Assembly (NCBI GenBank): GCA_029560815.1
Contig: JAKQKF010000161.1
Coordinates: 1 to 19,363, forward strand
Source: a bacterium
Lineage (GTDB): Bacteria; KSB1; UBA2214
Direction of reading: 5' to 3'
DNA length: 19,363 nucleotides
Below are positions 6,551-14,264 of this stretch, one piece after another. The translations under genes and the position numbers were made by a program. The notes beneath the pieces were generated by a model, which searched no databases, was not told where the DNA came from, and saw only the letters and a list, made by a program, of their open reading frames with translations. The stretch's first letter is position 1. The number at the start of each line of letters is the position of its first letter.

Positions 6551-7591
6551 TTATGAAAAACGGTAGGCTTTGAGAGTCTGGACGCTCTCGGTGATCACCA
6601 CCTTGATAAAGCCGGTCACGGGCACGGAGAGGAGCATGCCGATGAGGCCGAAGAGGTTGCCGCCGATGATGCAGGTGGCCAGCACCAGGGCCGGATGGAG
6701 ATGGACGCTGCTCGAGACCGACAGCGGCTGGATGCAGAGATCATCGGCCAGCTTGAGGCCGAGAAAGAGGAGGGCGACGTTGCCGCCCGCCGAAAGGTCA
6801 CCATTCTCCATCACCGCGATGATCATGGAGGGAATCCCCCCGGCGAAGGGGCCCACGTAGGGGATGAGGTTGGCCAGCCCAGAGAAGGGGCCGAGCAGAA
6901 AAAAGTAGGGCACGCCCAGCGCGCCGAGTCCGATGGTCGCCAGCGTGCCGATCGAGACCGCATCGATGAACTGGCCGCGCAGATAGTTGCCCAGCTGCTG
7001 ATCCATCTTGTGGATGAGATCGAGGCTGAACTCGAAATAGCGGTTGGGCACAATGCGGATCAGCGCCTTTTTCAGGGTCAGGGCATCCTTGATCAGGAAG
7101 AACATCAGAAAGGGGATGGTGACCAGGGCGAGGACGATGCCGATGAAATCGCTGACGATGAAATCGATGATCTTTTTGCCGAAGGAGGCCTTGAATTCCG
7201 CCAGCTTGACTTTCAAATCGACGTCGCCATAACCGAGCCAGCCCATCTTGGCGCGCACTACCTCCTGGAGATTGGCGAGGGCGAGGTCGGTCTTGGCCGA
7301 ACCAGCGTCGCTGCTCATGCCCACCATCTGCGCCTTGAGGGCCGGGACCAGAGTGATGATGCCGACGACGATCAGGGCGGTCATGGTGAGCAGGATGATC
7401 GCCGCCGCGGCGGTGCGTGAGATCCCGCGCGCCTCCATGCGGATGACGAGGGGGTCGAGAATATAGGCGAGCAGGAGGGCGATGATCAGCATCTGGGCAA
7501 TGCCACCGATGGCGCTGAGGAGGATGATCAGCACCAGGGCAGTGAGGAGGAGCAGCATCTTGCGGGTGCTGGGATCGCGGAAGGAGATCAT
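6551..7591 (-). CDS. AI-2E family permease
   Basis: 346 residues with about eight hydrophobic helices in the AI-2E transporter (PF01594-type) arrangement. Two to three helices at the N-terminus are followed by a long soluble amphipathic stretch (roughly 95-145) and then the conserved hydrophobic core. That core includes FLIKDALTLKKALIRIVPNRY, LRGQFIDAVSIGTLATIGLGALGVPY and the glycine-rich LANLIPYVGPFAGGIPS. Members export small molecules or act as Na+/H+ antiporters; a real role in autoinducer-2 export is shown for only a few. Its ATG overlaps the stop of the cyclic-nucleotide-binding-domain gene (ATGA), so translation is probably coupled. The particular substrate cannot be inferred. Confidence 0.9.
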   Translation of the reverse strand: MISFRDPSTRKMLLLLTALVLIILLSAIGGIAQMLIIALLLAYILDPLVIRMEARGISRTAAAAIILLTMTALIVVGIITLVPALKAQMVGMSSDAGSAKTDLALANLQEVVRAKMGWLGYGDVDLKVKLAEFKASFGKKIIDFIVSDFIGIVLALVTIPFLMFFLIKDALTLKKALIRIVPNRYFEFSLDLIHKMDQQLGNYLRGQFIDAVSIGTLATIGLGALGVPYFFLLGPFSGLANLIPYVGPFAGGIPSMIIAVMENGDLSAGGNVALLFLGLKLADDLCIQPLSVSSSVHLHPALVLATCIIGGNLFGLIGMLLSVPVTGFIKVVITESVQTLKAYRFS

Positions 7592-8124
7592 GCCGGCTTC
7601 TCCTGCTTGGGTGTCTGGCGCATCTGCTGCAGGGCCTCGTTGAAATCATAGGCGCGCTTGTTGGTCTGGCGCAGCCGTTCGCAGACCAGGCGGGAGAGAC
7701 CGAGGACGATCTTGACGCCGGTGGTGGGATTGCGCTCGATCAGGCCGTAGAGATCCGGCTGGAAAAAGCCGAAGATGCGGCTCTTCTCCTTGGCGACTAC
7801 GGTAGCGGAGCGCGGCGAGGCGTCGAGCAGGGAGATCTCGCCGAAAAAGGCTCCGTCGCCGAGCTCGGCCAGCAGCAGATTGCCCTTTTCGGAGCGGATC
7901 ATCACCCGGCCGGTCTGGATGATGTACATCCCCATGCCCGGCTCCTCCTCGCGGAAGACGACCTCGTCGGGTTGGTACTCTCTTTCATGGAGGATTCTCA
8001 CCACCGCGGCCAATTCGCGGCGGTCCAGGTTCTCAAAGACCGGCAGGGCTTTCAGCACCTTGATGAGTTCGGTCTCGTCCTGTTCGTGATGCTGTGACTT
8101 TTTTTTGACGAACAAACCTTTCAT
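7588..8124 (-). CDS. Cyclic-nucleotide-binding-domain protein (Crp-type sensor without HTH)
   Basis: 178 residues. The N-terminus is lysine-rich. A complete cNMP-binding beta-roll follows (about 28-125): LPVFENLDRRELAAVV, GMYIIQTGRVMI, and a phosphate-binding cassette FFGEISLLDASPRSATV (93-109) that retains Glu96 and Arg105. The remaining ~50 residues form helices and a charged tail. There is no helix-turn-helix, so it is not a Crp-like transcription factor. It may be a stand-alone sensor acting on a partner, most simply the AI-2E permease whose start it overlaps by 4 nt. GGAG lies seven bases before ATG 8124. Whether the ligand is cAMP, another nucleotide or none is open. Confidence 0.87.
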   Translation of the reverse strand: MKGLFVKKKSQHHEQDETELIKVLKALPVFENLDRRELAAVVRILHEREYQPDEVVFREEEPGMGMYIIQTGRVMIRSEKGNLLLAELGDGAFFGEISLLDASPRSATVVAKEKSRIFGFFQPDLYGLIERNPTTGVKIVLGLSRLVCERLRQTNKRAYDFNEALQQMRQTPKQEKPA

Positions 8125-8218
8125 GGGGTCTCTCCATCCTGGCGCGGTTAGATGGACTGGAATTCGGCTGCGGGGCGCTTTCCGGAGCTTTCCGGCATCG
8201 CCGTTCCCCTTCTGGTAG

Positions 8219-8247
8219 AATATAATGCAAAATGACTAAAAAATGAA
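8219..8247 (-). promoter_or_regulatory. Weak candidate promoter for the sensor-permease pair
   Basis: On the minus strand, TATATT (8224-8219) lies 17 bp downstream of TTCATT (8247-8242) in an AT-rich stretch between the amidase stop and the sensor start. The -35 match is poor. Read-through from the amidase gene is equally possible, since I find no clear terminator in the 132-bp gap. Confidence 0.3.
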
Positions 8248-8256
8248 ATCTTTTTG

Positions 8257-11200
8257 TTATTTTGTCAAAAATCGCAGCAGCGCGCTCATGAGCTGGTCGC
8301 GCTCGCTGTCATCGATGACGGCCTCGAACGGAAACGCCAGCGCGGCCACGGCGTGCTCTTTTTTCCAGGCGATGGCGGCGCTGAACTGGTTCTCTGCATA
8401 GCGGAGGATGGTGCGGCTGCCGTTGACCGGTTCGATCGCGTCCGGGGCCTCGACCGCGTAGATCCGCTCATCCGGCAGGGTATTGAACCGGAAGGGCGAG
8501 CCCTTCGGCCAGAAGCGCTCATCCGCGCTGAAGAGGCGGCCGTCGCTGCTGGCGTGGCCGGCGCTCCAGCGGTAATGGAGCTTTTTTTCGATGAACTGCA
8601 CGGCCGGGGCCTCCGGGGCCCTGCCGGCGCAGGGATCGCTGCCGATATAGGCGCCGGAGAGCAGGAGCCCGCCCCTGCGGGCGAGCAGGGTGTCGATCGC
8701 CGCGCAGAGCCCCGGGGAAAAGGCGTCATAGCGGGGGCCGCGGAGAGAGTCCCCCGCGGCGGTCGGCCACGGCGTCCGTTTCTGCTCGCCGAGGATGAGG
8801 TCGACAAGGCCGAAGGTGCGTATATCGACCTGGCCGGCGGCCAGGGCCGCGCCGCTGCAGGAGCAGAAGGAGCGGCCGGCGGCGCGGATGGAGCGGCCGT
8901 GCAGGGCGGGATAGTCGAAGGTATTGCCGGCGATCGGCCGCGCCTCCCAGGCGGCCTGGCTGGCGCCGTGACCGGGAGCGTCATTGGTGCGGAAGGGCGA
9001 GGCCGTCACCAGGTCGGTCTGCCGCCCGGTGTAGCCGATGCTGAGGCGGTCGGCCACGCCGGCGTCGATGAAATCGGCGAAACCGGAGATCTCGCCGCCC
9101 TCGAACCAGGCCGGCGCCGAGAGGCGGTCGAAGGCGTTGACCACCAGCACCGGGGCCGGATCATCCGCCACGCGGCAGAGCGCCAGGGTCTCGCCCGGAA
9201 AACTCTCGCCGCCCGCATTGACGGCGGTCACCTTAAAGCTGTAGAGCACGCCGGGCTCGATGCCCCGCACCACCAGCCGCGGCTGCTCGACGAAGGTGCC
9301 GTTGTCAAATCCGCCCCCCTCGCGGCGGGTGTAGACGATATACCCCGCCGGCTCGGCCGTGGGCTCGAGGGGATCGGAAACCGGCTGCCATTGCAGCACC
9401 GCCTCGCCCGGCGCACCGAGCAGGGCCTGAAAATGGCTGACCGGCAGAGGCTGGACGACATAGCTGCTCCGGTTCTGGAAGGCGATGAACCTGAGCATCG
9501 CCTTGTAGATCGCCCGCGCGGTGTCGAAACGGAAGCGCGGATCGAGGGCGAATTTCATGTCGAGAAAATTCTGATGGGAGAGCAGCTCGAGCAGGGCGCA
9601 CGGCACCTGGGGGCGCATCGCCTCGCTGTAATCGGCGTCCATGATCATGCGCCGGTTCCAGACCGGATCATAGAGCCGGCCCAGGTCCTCGACGATCTGG
9701 CTCTGGAGCAGATCGGCGAAATCGCGGTTGGCCATGCGCGAGACCCCGTCGGGGAAGCTGAAGGTAGAGTCCGCGGAGGGATAGCTGTAGATGCTCAGGG
9801 TGCCGATGGTAGTGTCGCTGCGGGTGATGCCCGCATCGGTGTGAAAGGCGAGGGTGAGGTCGAAGGGGATGCCCAGCCCCGGCTCCTGGCGGTTCTTCTT
9901 CGGCCCGAAGGGCTTGCCGTAGAGATAGTTGAGATACTCGCTGCGGCTGTTGTAATCGTCGCGATAGTCGTCCTTGCCGTTGTAGAGATTGTAGATCAGG
10001 GTGTCGGGCAGCCCCGCGTACTGGAGATAGTATTTGCTCCCCTCGGCGAAACGCGGCTTGCCGCTGACCGCGCCGTTGCGTAAAATGTTGCCCATGCCGC
10101 CGCCGAAACGCACCGCATCGGCGCTGACCAGCCGGCCGGGGGTCGCGCTCCGGCTGGAGAGCTCGACGCTGCCGCCCTCGGGCCGGCTGCCCTGCAAAAA
10201 GCGGAACGTGCCCAGATAGATCCAGGTCGATCCGCCGATCTGCTGATTGACGAGGAATTGAGTCGCCCCGCCGGCATGACGGACCGTATAGAGGGCGTCG
10301 CTGACCTGCTCCGGCCCGTGCTGCCAGGAGATATAGACCGCGTACTCGCCATCGGCAGGGATCGCGGGGATCCACTGCGCGAGGCTGCCTCCGCCGGCGT
10401 CGGCGGCGCAGAGGCGGTGGCTGCCCTGAAGAAAGGGATTATGGTTGACCTCGTAGGGGGGATGGCCGGTGGCGAAGCCCTTGCCCTCGCCGCTGCGCCA
10501 GCCGGGGCCGCTCTCGAAATAGCCCGTGCCGGGGCTGTCGTTGTCGACCACCACTTCGCGGGACTGGATGTCGCGCTCGCGCGGGGTAAAGACCACCGCG
10601 CCGGCGTTCTCGAGCATGGGGATGAGATAAAAAGTGGTGAAGGAGAAGGGGAGAAGATCCTCCACGGTCTGGAAGAGGCGCGGACGCTGCCATTCCCAGC
10701 GGTCGATGGCGCTGTTATAGTACCAGCCGTGGCTGGGGCGGACATCGATGGTGCGGTTGAGCAGCCCCTGCGTGGGCTGGAGGGGTTTGCTGATGCGGCG
10801 GACCACCGCCTCCGGGCGCGGGCTCTGCACGGCCATGCGGCTGAGGTCCCAGTCGCCGCTGCCGCTGCGCCAGACGTTGGGGATGAGGGCCTCGATTGGC
10901 ACACCCTGGCTCCAGAGGGTGATGCTGTACTCCCGGTATTTGCCGCCTAACAGCTCGCGGAGGCGCTTGTAGGTCGCGCGGACATTCTCCGGCCGGAAGG
11001 GCGGATAGGAAAAATTGCGGTTGAAAGTGACAGCGAGGGTTTTCCGGCCGGGATCGAGGATCAGGGAGTGGATGCGCACGCCGCGGGTGAGGGGGAGCGG
11101 CTGCTTGCCGGCGACGCATTCATCGATCAGCGCCTCGACCTTTTTGTGGACGCGGGCGCTCTCCTTGTCCATTTTGCCATAGTCATAGGCCGGTTTGCGG

Positions 11201-11277
11201 ACCGCCAGTTTGGGAGCGCAGGCGAGTATGAGGGCGGCGCTCAGGGCGCAAACGGCGAGGAGGGTTCTGCTCTTCAT
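8257..11277 (-). CDS. Lipoprotein N-acetylmuramoyl-L-alanine amidase with golvesin-like insert, FnIII and C-terminal domain
   Basis: 1006 residues. A lipoprotein signal ends ILAC, with Cys20 lipidated. An Amidase_3-type zinc hydrolase follows, split in two. The first part (~175-238) carries H183 (PSHGW) and E206 (TVEDLL). The second (~470-600) carries H479 (LAFHTDAG) and E564 (LLELLSHQN). Together they supply the expected zinc ligands and catalytic Glu. Between them lies a beta-rich golvesin/xanthan-lyase-like module (~242-395; VVVDNDSPGTGYFES, DAVRFGGG). A fibronectin III domain covers ~622-702. The last 300 residues (PVLVVNAFDR, LILGEQK, LLLSGAYIGSD) resemble a glutamine-amidotransferase-like flavodoxin fold without a visible catalytic triad. 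It probably cleaves peptidoglycan stem peptides or an extracellular amide. Databases often label relatives 'xanthan lyase', which the residues do not support. AGGAG precedes ATG 11277. Confidence 0.85.
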   Translation of the reverse strand: MKSRTLLAVCALSAALILACAPKLAVRKPAYDYGKMDKESARVHKKVEALIDECVAGKQPLPLTRGVRIHSLILDPGRKTLAVTFNRNFSYPPFRPENVRATYKRLRELLGGKYREYSITLWSQGVPIEALIPNVWRSGSGDWDLSRMAVQSPRPEAVVRRISKPLQPTQGLLNRTIDVRPSHGWYYNSAIDRWEWQRPRLFQTVEDLLPFSFTTFYLIPMLENAGAVVFTPRERDIQSREVVVDNDSPGTGYFESGPGWRSGEGKGFATGHPPYEVNHNPFLQGSHRLCAADAGGGSLAQWIPAIPADGEYAVYISWQHGPEQVSDALYTVRHAGGATQFLVNQQIGGSTWIYLGTFRFLQGSRPEGGSVELSSRSATPGRLVSADAVRFGGGMGNILRNGAVSGKPRFAEGSKYYLQYAGLPDTLIYNLYNGKDDYRDDYNSRSEYLNYLYGKPFGPKKNRQEPGLGIPFDLTLAFHTDAGITRSDTTIGTLSIYSYPSADSTFSFPDGVSRMANRDFADLLQSQIVEDLGRLYDPVWNRRMIMDADYSEAMRPQVPCALLELLSHQNFLDMKFALDPRFRFDTARAIYKAMLRFIAFQNRSSYVVQPLPVSHFQALLGAPGEAVLQWQPVSDPLEPTAEPAGYIVYTRREGGGFDNGTFVEQPRLVVRGIEPGVLYSFKVTAVNAGGESFPGETLALCRVADDPAPVLVVNAFDRLSAPAWFEGGEISGFADFIDAGVADRLSIGYTGRQTDLVTASPFRTNDAPGHGASQAAWEARPIAGNTFDYPALHGRSIRAAGRSFCSCSGAALAAGQVDIRTFGLVDLILGEQKRTPWPTAAGDSLRGPRYDAFSPGLCAAIDTLLARRGGLLLSGAYIGSDPCAGRAPEAPAVQFIEKKLHYRWSAGHASSDGRLFSADERFWPKGSPFRFNTLPDERIYAVEAPDAIEPVNGSRTILRYAENQFSAAIAWKKEHAVAALAFPFEAVIDDSERDQLMSALLRFLTK

Positions 11278-11302
11278 GCATGCTCCTGGTTTTTATGTTC
11301 TA

Positions 11303-11331
11303 ATGATACAGAAATTCCTCCTATCATTCAA
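11303..11331 (-). promoter_or_regulatory. sigma70-like promoter of the amidase gene
   Basis: On the minus strand, TTGAAT (11331-11326) and TATCAT (11308-11303) are separated by 17 bp. The inferred start near 11296 leaves a leader of about 20 nt containing the AGGAG ribosome site. The same intergenic region must also hold the rightward fumarase promoter. For that I see only an AT-rich patch at 11395-11435 and no convincing hexamer pair. Confidence 0.6.
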
Positions 11332-11461
11332 GCGAAAAGTGCGGCCGCTTTCACGCTCGCGGCAGCGCCTTGCCGGACCGCCGCGCCCGCCCCTGAATAA
11401 TACCGGCTGAAAAATGGTTAAAAGAATAAAAAGCCGCTGCCACGCCGCACCAGGAGGCTCT

Positions 11462-12982
11462 ATGAATCAGCAGAAACTGGAAGAAAAATTTCTCGAACTG
11501 ATCCGCCGTACCTCGGCCTTTTTGCCGCGCGATATCGAGCTGATCCTGGCCGAAGCGCGCGGCCGTGAGGAGCCGGACTCCCGCGCCCGCCTCGCGCTCG
11601 ACATGGTGGCCCTCGATATCGGCCTCGCCCGCCAGCGCTCGGCCCCCATCTGCCAGGACACCGGCACGATCACATTTTATATCCATACCCCGGTCGGCGT
11701 CGACCAGATGCAGCTGCGCCGCGCCATTGAAACTGCGGTCGCCGCGGCGACCGCGCGGGGCTACCTGCGCCAGAATTCGGTCGACAGCCTGACCGGCCGG
11801 AACAGCGGCACCAACCTTGGACCGGGCACCCCGGTCATCCATTTCGAGCAGTGGGCCAGGGAGGATATCGATGTCCGCCTCATCCTCAAGGGGGGCGGCT
11901 GCGAAAACACCAGCGCGCAGTTCATGCTGCCCGCCACCTTCGACGGTGTGCGCTACAACCGCGATCTCGAAGGGGCCTATGCCTGCATCATGCAGGCAGT
12001 GCAGGCGGCCCAGGGACACGGCTGCGGGCCGGGCTTCCTCGGCGTCTGCATCGGAGGTGACCGCGCTGGAGGCTATGCCTTCGCCAAACAGCAGCTCCTG
12101 CGCCCGGCCGCTGATATCAATCCGGTGCCGGAGCTGGCCGAAATGGAGGCGCGCGTGGTGGCCTCCGCCAACCGCCTCGGCATCGGCCCGATGGGTTTCG
12201 GCGGCCGGCTGACCCTCGGCGCCTGCAAGATCGGCAGCCTCAACCGCCTGCCGGCCTCTTTCTTTGTCAGCATCGCCTATATGTGCTGGGCCTTCCGGCG
12301 CCGGGGCATGATGCTGGACCGCGAGGGGAGAGTTCAATCATGGCTCTATCAGGAGGAGGGCGAATTCGCTGCTGAACCCGCCGCCCCCGCGGAGATGAAC
12401 TTCGACCCGGCCCGGGTGCGCCGGCTGCAAACCCCCCTTGATGAAGCGGCGGTGCGCGCCCTGCAGGTCGGCGACATCGTGCTGCTCAACGGCACGATCT
12501 TCACCGGGCGGGACGCACTCCACAAATATCTGCATCAGGGCGGCGAGCTGGAACTCCTCCGCGGCGGCGTCCTCTACCACTGCGGGCCGGTGGTGATCGG
12601 AACGCGGGGTCAATACCAGGTGATGGCGGCGGGGCCGACCAGCTCGATCCGGGAAGAACCCTATGCCGCCGAGATCATCGCGAAATATAACCTCAAGGCG
12701 ATCATCGGCAAGGGCGGGATGGGGGAGAGGACGCGCCAGGCCCTCCAGGAACACGGAGCGGTCTATCTCCATGCCATCGGCGGAGCGGCGCAGATCTACG
12801 CCCGCTGCGTCGAGGAGGTCGCCGGCCTCCACCTCGAGGAGCTCGGCGGGCCGGAGGCGGTCTGGGAACTGCGCGTGAAGGATTTCCCCGTCGTGGTGAC
12901 CATCGACGCCCATGGCCAGTCCCTCCACCGCGAGGTGCTGGCAGATTCGGCGGCCCGTCTCAAGGCGGTGCTGCAGGAGTAG
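11462..12982 (+). CDS. Class I fumarate hydratase (iron-sulfur, single chain)
   Basis: 506 residues interconverting fumarate and malate in the TCA cycle. The N-terminal catalytic domain holds three cysteines placed like the [4Fe-4S] ligands of class I fumarases: C64 (PICQDTG), C188 (GHGCGPG) and C275 (AYMCWAFRR). GGGCENTS (144-151) lies between the first two. The C-terminal beta-type domain begins near 313 and has GTIFTGRDALHKYL (345-358), CGP (374-376), GPTSSIREEPY (391-401) and IGKGGMGERT (415-424). Alpha and beta parts are thus fused, as in FumA/FumB. The residue after C275 is Trp where many relatives have His. ATG 11462 follows AGGAGG by four bases; an in-frame ATG at 11414 has no ribosome site. 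A related L(+)-tartrate dehydratase is the alternative. The gene is monocistronic, with a terminator 15 bp on. Confidence 0.9.
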   Translation: MNQQKLEEKFLELIRRTSAFLPRDIELILAEARGREEPDSRARLALDMVALDIGLARQRSAPICQDTGTITFYIHTPVGVDQMQLRRAIETAVAAATARGYLRQNSVDSLTGRNSGTNLGPGTPVIHFEQWAREDIDVRLILKGGGCENTSAQFMLPATFDGVRYNRDLEGAYACIMQAVQAAQGHGCGPGFLGVCIGGDRAGGYAFAKQQLLRPAADINPVPELAEMEARVVASANRLGIGPMGFGGRLTLGACKIGSLNRLPASFFVSIAYMCWAFRRRGMMLDREGRVQSWLYQEEGEFAAEPAAPAEMNFDPARVRRLQTPLDEAAVRALQVGDIVLLNGTIFTGRDALHKYLHQGGELELLRGGVLYHCGPVVIGTRGQYQVMAAGPTSSIREEPYAAEIIAKYNLKAIIGKGGMGERTRQALQEHGAVYLHAIGGAAQIYARCVEEVAGLHLEELGGPEAVWELRVKDFPVVVTIDAHGQSLHREVLADSAARLKAVLQE

Positions 12983-12996
12983 AGGGGTCAGGGGAT

Positions 12997-13035
12997 AAAA
13001 AAAGCGCCCGGAGGGGGACATTCCGGGCGCTTTTT
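12997..13035. terminator. Bidirectional terminator between fumarase and the small membrane protein
   Basis: GCGCCCGGA (13004-13012) pairs with TCCGGGCGC (13022-13030) around a nine-base loop, with A residues before and five T residues after. It serves both the rightward fumarase gene and the leftward gene ending at 13052. Confidence 0.92.
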
Positions 13036-13051
13036 GCGTTTTGGCAGCTCT

Positions 13052-13234
13052 TCAGAACCGGTCGAAAAAGGGCAGAAGCGAGAGCGCCAGGCCGAGGAAG
13101 AATTTGGAGATCCGCATAAGCCTTTCATCACCGTTGAAGAAGAGAAAATCCCTGGCGATCATGGCGTGGATGACCAGAAAAAGCCCCAAGGCGCTGGTGA
13201 TCAGCTGCCAAAAGTAGATGGGTTGGTTTCCCAT
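13052..13234 (-). CDS. Small membrane protein, 60 residues, unknown function
   Basis: Sixty residues with two hydrophobic segments: YFWQLITSALGLFLVIHAMIA (about 8-28) and ISKFFLGLALSLLPFF (about 42-57). A polar connector, RDFLFFNGDERLMR, joins them, which suggests a helical hairpin in the inner membrane. I do not recognise the family. It is a credible gene because AGGAGA lies seven bases before ATG 13234, a strong promoter lies 120 bp upstream and a terminator stands 17 bp past the stop. The frame stays open upstream to an ATG at 13315, but that start lacks a ribosome site and would encode a low-complexity arginine/proline leader. Confidence 0.65.
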   Translation of the reverse strand: MGNQPIYFWQLITSALGLFLVIHAMIARDFLFFNGDERLMRISKFFLGLALSLLPFFDRF

Positions 13235-13281
13235 GGCTGCTTCTCCTGACGATGCCTGAGATGGAACCTGAGAACTCCACT

Positions 13282-13299
13282 GCCGTGGGGGGGGACGGC
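13282..13299 (-). repeat. Hairpin with an eight-base homopolymer loop in the small gene's leader
   Basis: GCCGT and ACGGC (13282-13286/13295-13299) bracket eight consecutive G on the plus strand, which is C8 in the leader RNA. Such tracts are prone to slippage. The tract lies about 50 bp before the start codon. Confidence 0.5.
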
Positions 13300-13353
13300 G
13301 GCGAAGTGAGCACAATTAGAGGGGGAGATGTAGCGTCAGAAACAGCTTGAGTA

Positions 13354-13382
13354 AATATAGACGCCATGCTGCATAAAGTCAA
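13354..13382 (-). promoter_or_regulatory. sigma70-type promoter of the small membrane protein gene
   Basis: On the minus strand, TTGACT (13382-13377) and TATATT (13359-13354) are spaced exactly 17 bp apart. The transcript would start near 13347 with a leader of about 113 nt. It is divergent from the TetR promoter, whose -35 lies 69 bp away. Confidence 0.75.
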
Positions 13383-13450
13383 ATGTTTTCTTCACAAGTA
13401 GCGACTTTTTTTTCAGGTCGGCAAATATTGCCGTTATGCGCAGAATAAAC

Positions 13451-13479
13451 TTGACAAACTCCACAAGATGTAGTATATT
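13451..13479 (+). promoter_or_regulatory. sigma70 promoter of the tetR-efflux operon
   Basis: A consensus TTGACA (13451-13456) and TATATT (13474-13479) are separated by 17 bp, the strongest promoter in the window. Transcription would start about 13486, inside the palindromic operator that follows, so a bound repressor would block it directly. Confidence 0.85.
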
Positions 13480-13480
13480 G

Positions 13481-13511
13481 AACTAACCGGTTGGTTAAAC
13501 CATTTGGTTAA
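13481..13511 (+). promoter_or_regulatory. Probable TetR operator
   Basis: AACTAACCGGTTGGTT (13481-13496) is a 16-bp palindrome with one mismatched pair, beginning one base after the -10 box. TTGGTTAA occurs at 13491-13498 and again at 13504-13511. The second copy makes a looser inverted repeat with the preceding TTAAACC. A repressor dimer or pair of dimers here would cover the transcription start. The rest of the 13512-13609 leader is GC-rich and contains a perfect 10-bp palindrome, GGCGATCGCC (13549-13558). Confidence 0.75.
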
Positions 13512-13609
13512 TATGAAAAGCAGGGAAAAATAATCCCTCCCGGAGCCGGGCGATCGCCGGTTGTTCCGCACGTTCCACGGCGGGAACGGAGAGGCGCAGA
13601 GGAAAAGAG

Positions 13610-14239
13610 ATGAGCGATCGGGAGAATATGCGCGACAGGATCAAGCAGGCGACCGCGGAGGTCTTTGGTGAGCGGGGATATGACGGAGCGAGGATGCAGG
13701 AGATCGCCGACCGCGCCGGCGCCAACAAGGCGATGATCTATTACTATTTTGCCTCCAAGGAGGCGCTCTTCACCGCCATCTTTTCCGAGAACTTTGCCAC
13801 TCTTTTTCAGCTCTTCAATTCCATTCTCCAGGTTGAGGCGGTCGATCCGAAAGTGGTGATCCCGCAGCTGGTCCATCTTCATCTCGATTTCCTCAGCCGC
13901 AATCCCGAGCTGCCCCGGATGATCATCCGCGAGATCCAGAGCGGCAACCCGGTGGTCGAGAAGCTGGTGCAGAGCAGTTTCAGCCGCTTCGGCAGCCAGC
14001 TGCAGACCCTGAGAGAGGAGATGGCGGTGGCAATCCGGGAAAAGCGGCTTCGTGAGGTCGATCCTCTGCAGACGGTCTGGAATATCGTGGCGCTCAATAT
14101 TTTCATTTTCATCGTTCGACCGATCCTCTCCGCCGCTTTTCCGGACGAGTTCGCCGATGCGGGCAGGATGCTGGCGGAGCGGGAGAAAGCCATTGTCGAC
14201 CTCATGCTTTACGGTCTTGTTCCGCGCCAGGAGGCGTGA
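13610..14239 (+). CDS. TetR/AcrR-family repressor of the efflux operon
   Basis: 209 residues. The N-terminal three-helix DNA-binding domain (about 7-55) shows the family hallmarks EVFGERGYDGARMQEIA and a recognition helix region ANKAMIYYYFASKEALF. The C-terminal all-helical domain (60-209) would bind an inducing ligand and form the dimer; its sequence is not diagnostic of a ligand. GAGGAAAAGAG stands directly before ATG 13610. As first gene of the operon behind its own palindromic operator, it is expected to repress itself and the downstream pump until a substrate of the pump binds. The arrangement parallels E. coli cecR (ybiH) next to ybhGFSR, but orthology is not shown by the sequence. Confidence 0.92.
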   Translation: MSDRENMRDRIKQATAEVFGERGYDGARMQEIADRAGANKAMIYYYFASKEALFTAIFSENFATLFQLFNSILQVEAVDPKVVIPQLVHLHLDFLSRNPELPRMIIREIQSGNPVVEKLVQSSFSRFGSQLQTLREEMAVAIREKRLREVDPLQTVWNIVALNIFIFIVRPILSAAFPDEFADAGRMLAEREKAIVDLMLYGLVPRQEA

Positions 14240-14264
14240 AATGTCATCCCGATCAGGAGTTATC

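Noticed and set aside
8254..10083. 609-residue plus-strand open frame
   Set aside because: It is a shadow of the amidase gene, rich in Gly/Ala/Arg/Glu low-complexity sequence, without motifs.
13513..13533. Six-codon leader ORF (MKSREK) in the tetR leader
   Set aside because: There is no ribosome site, and the codons show no attenuator logic.
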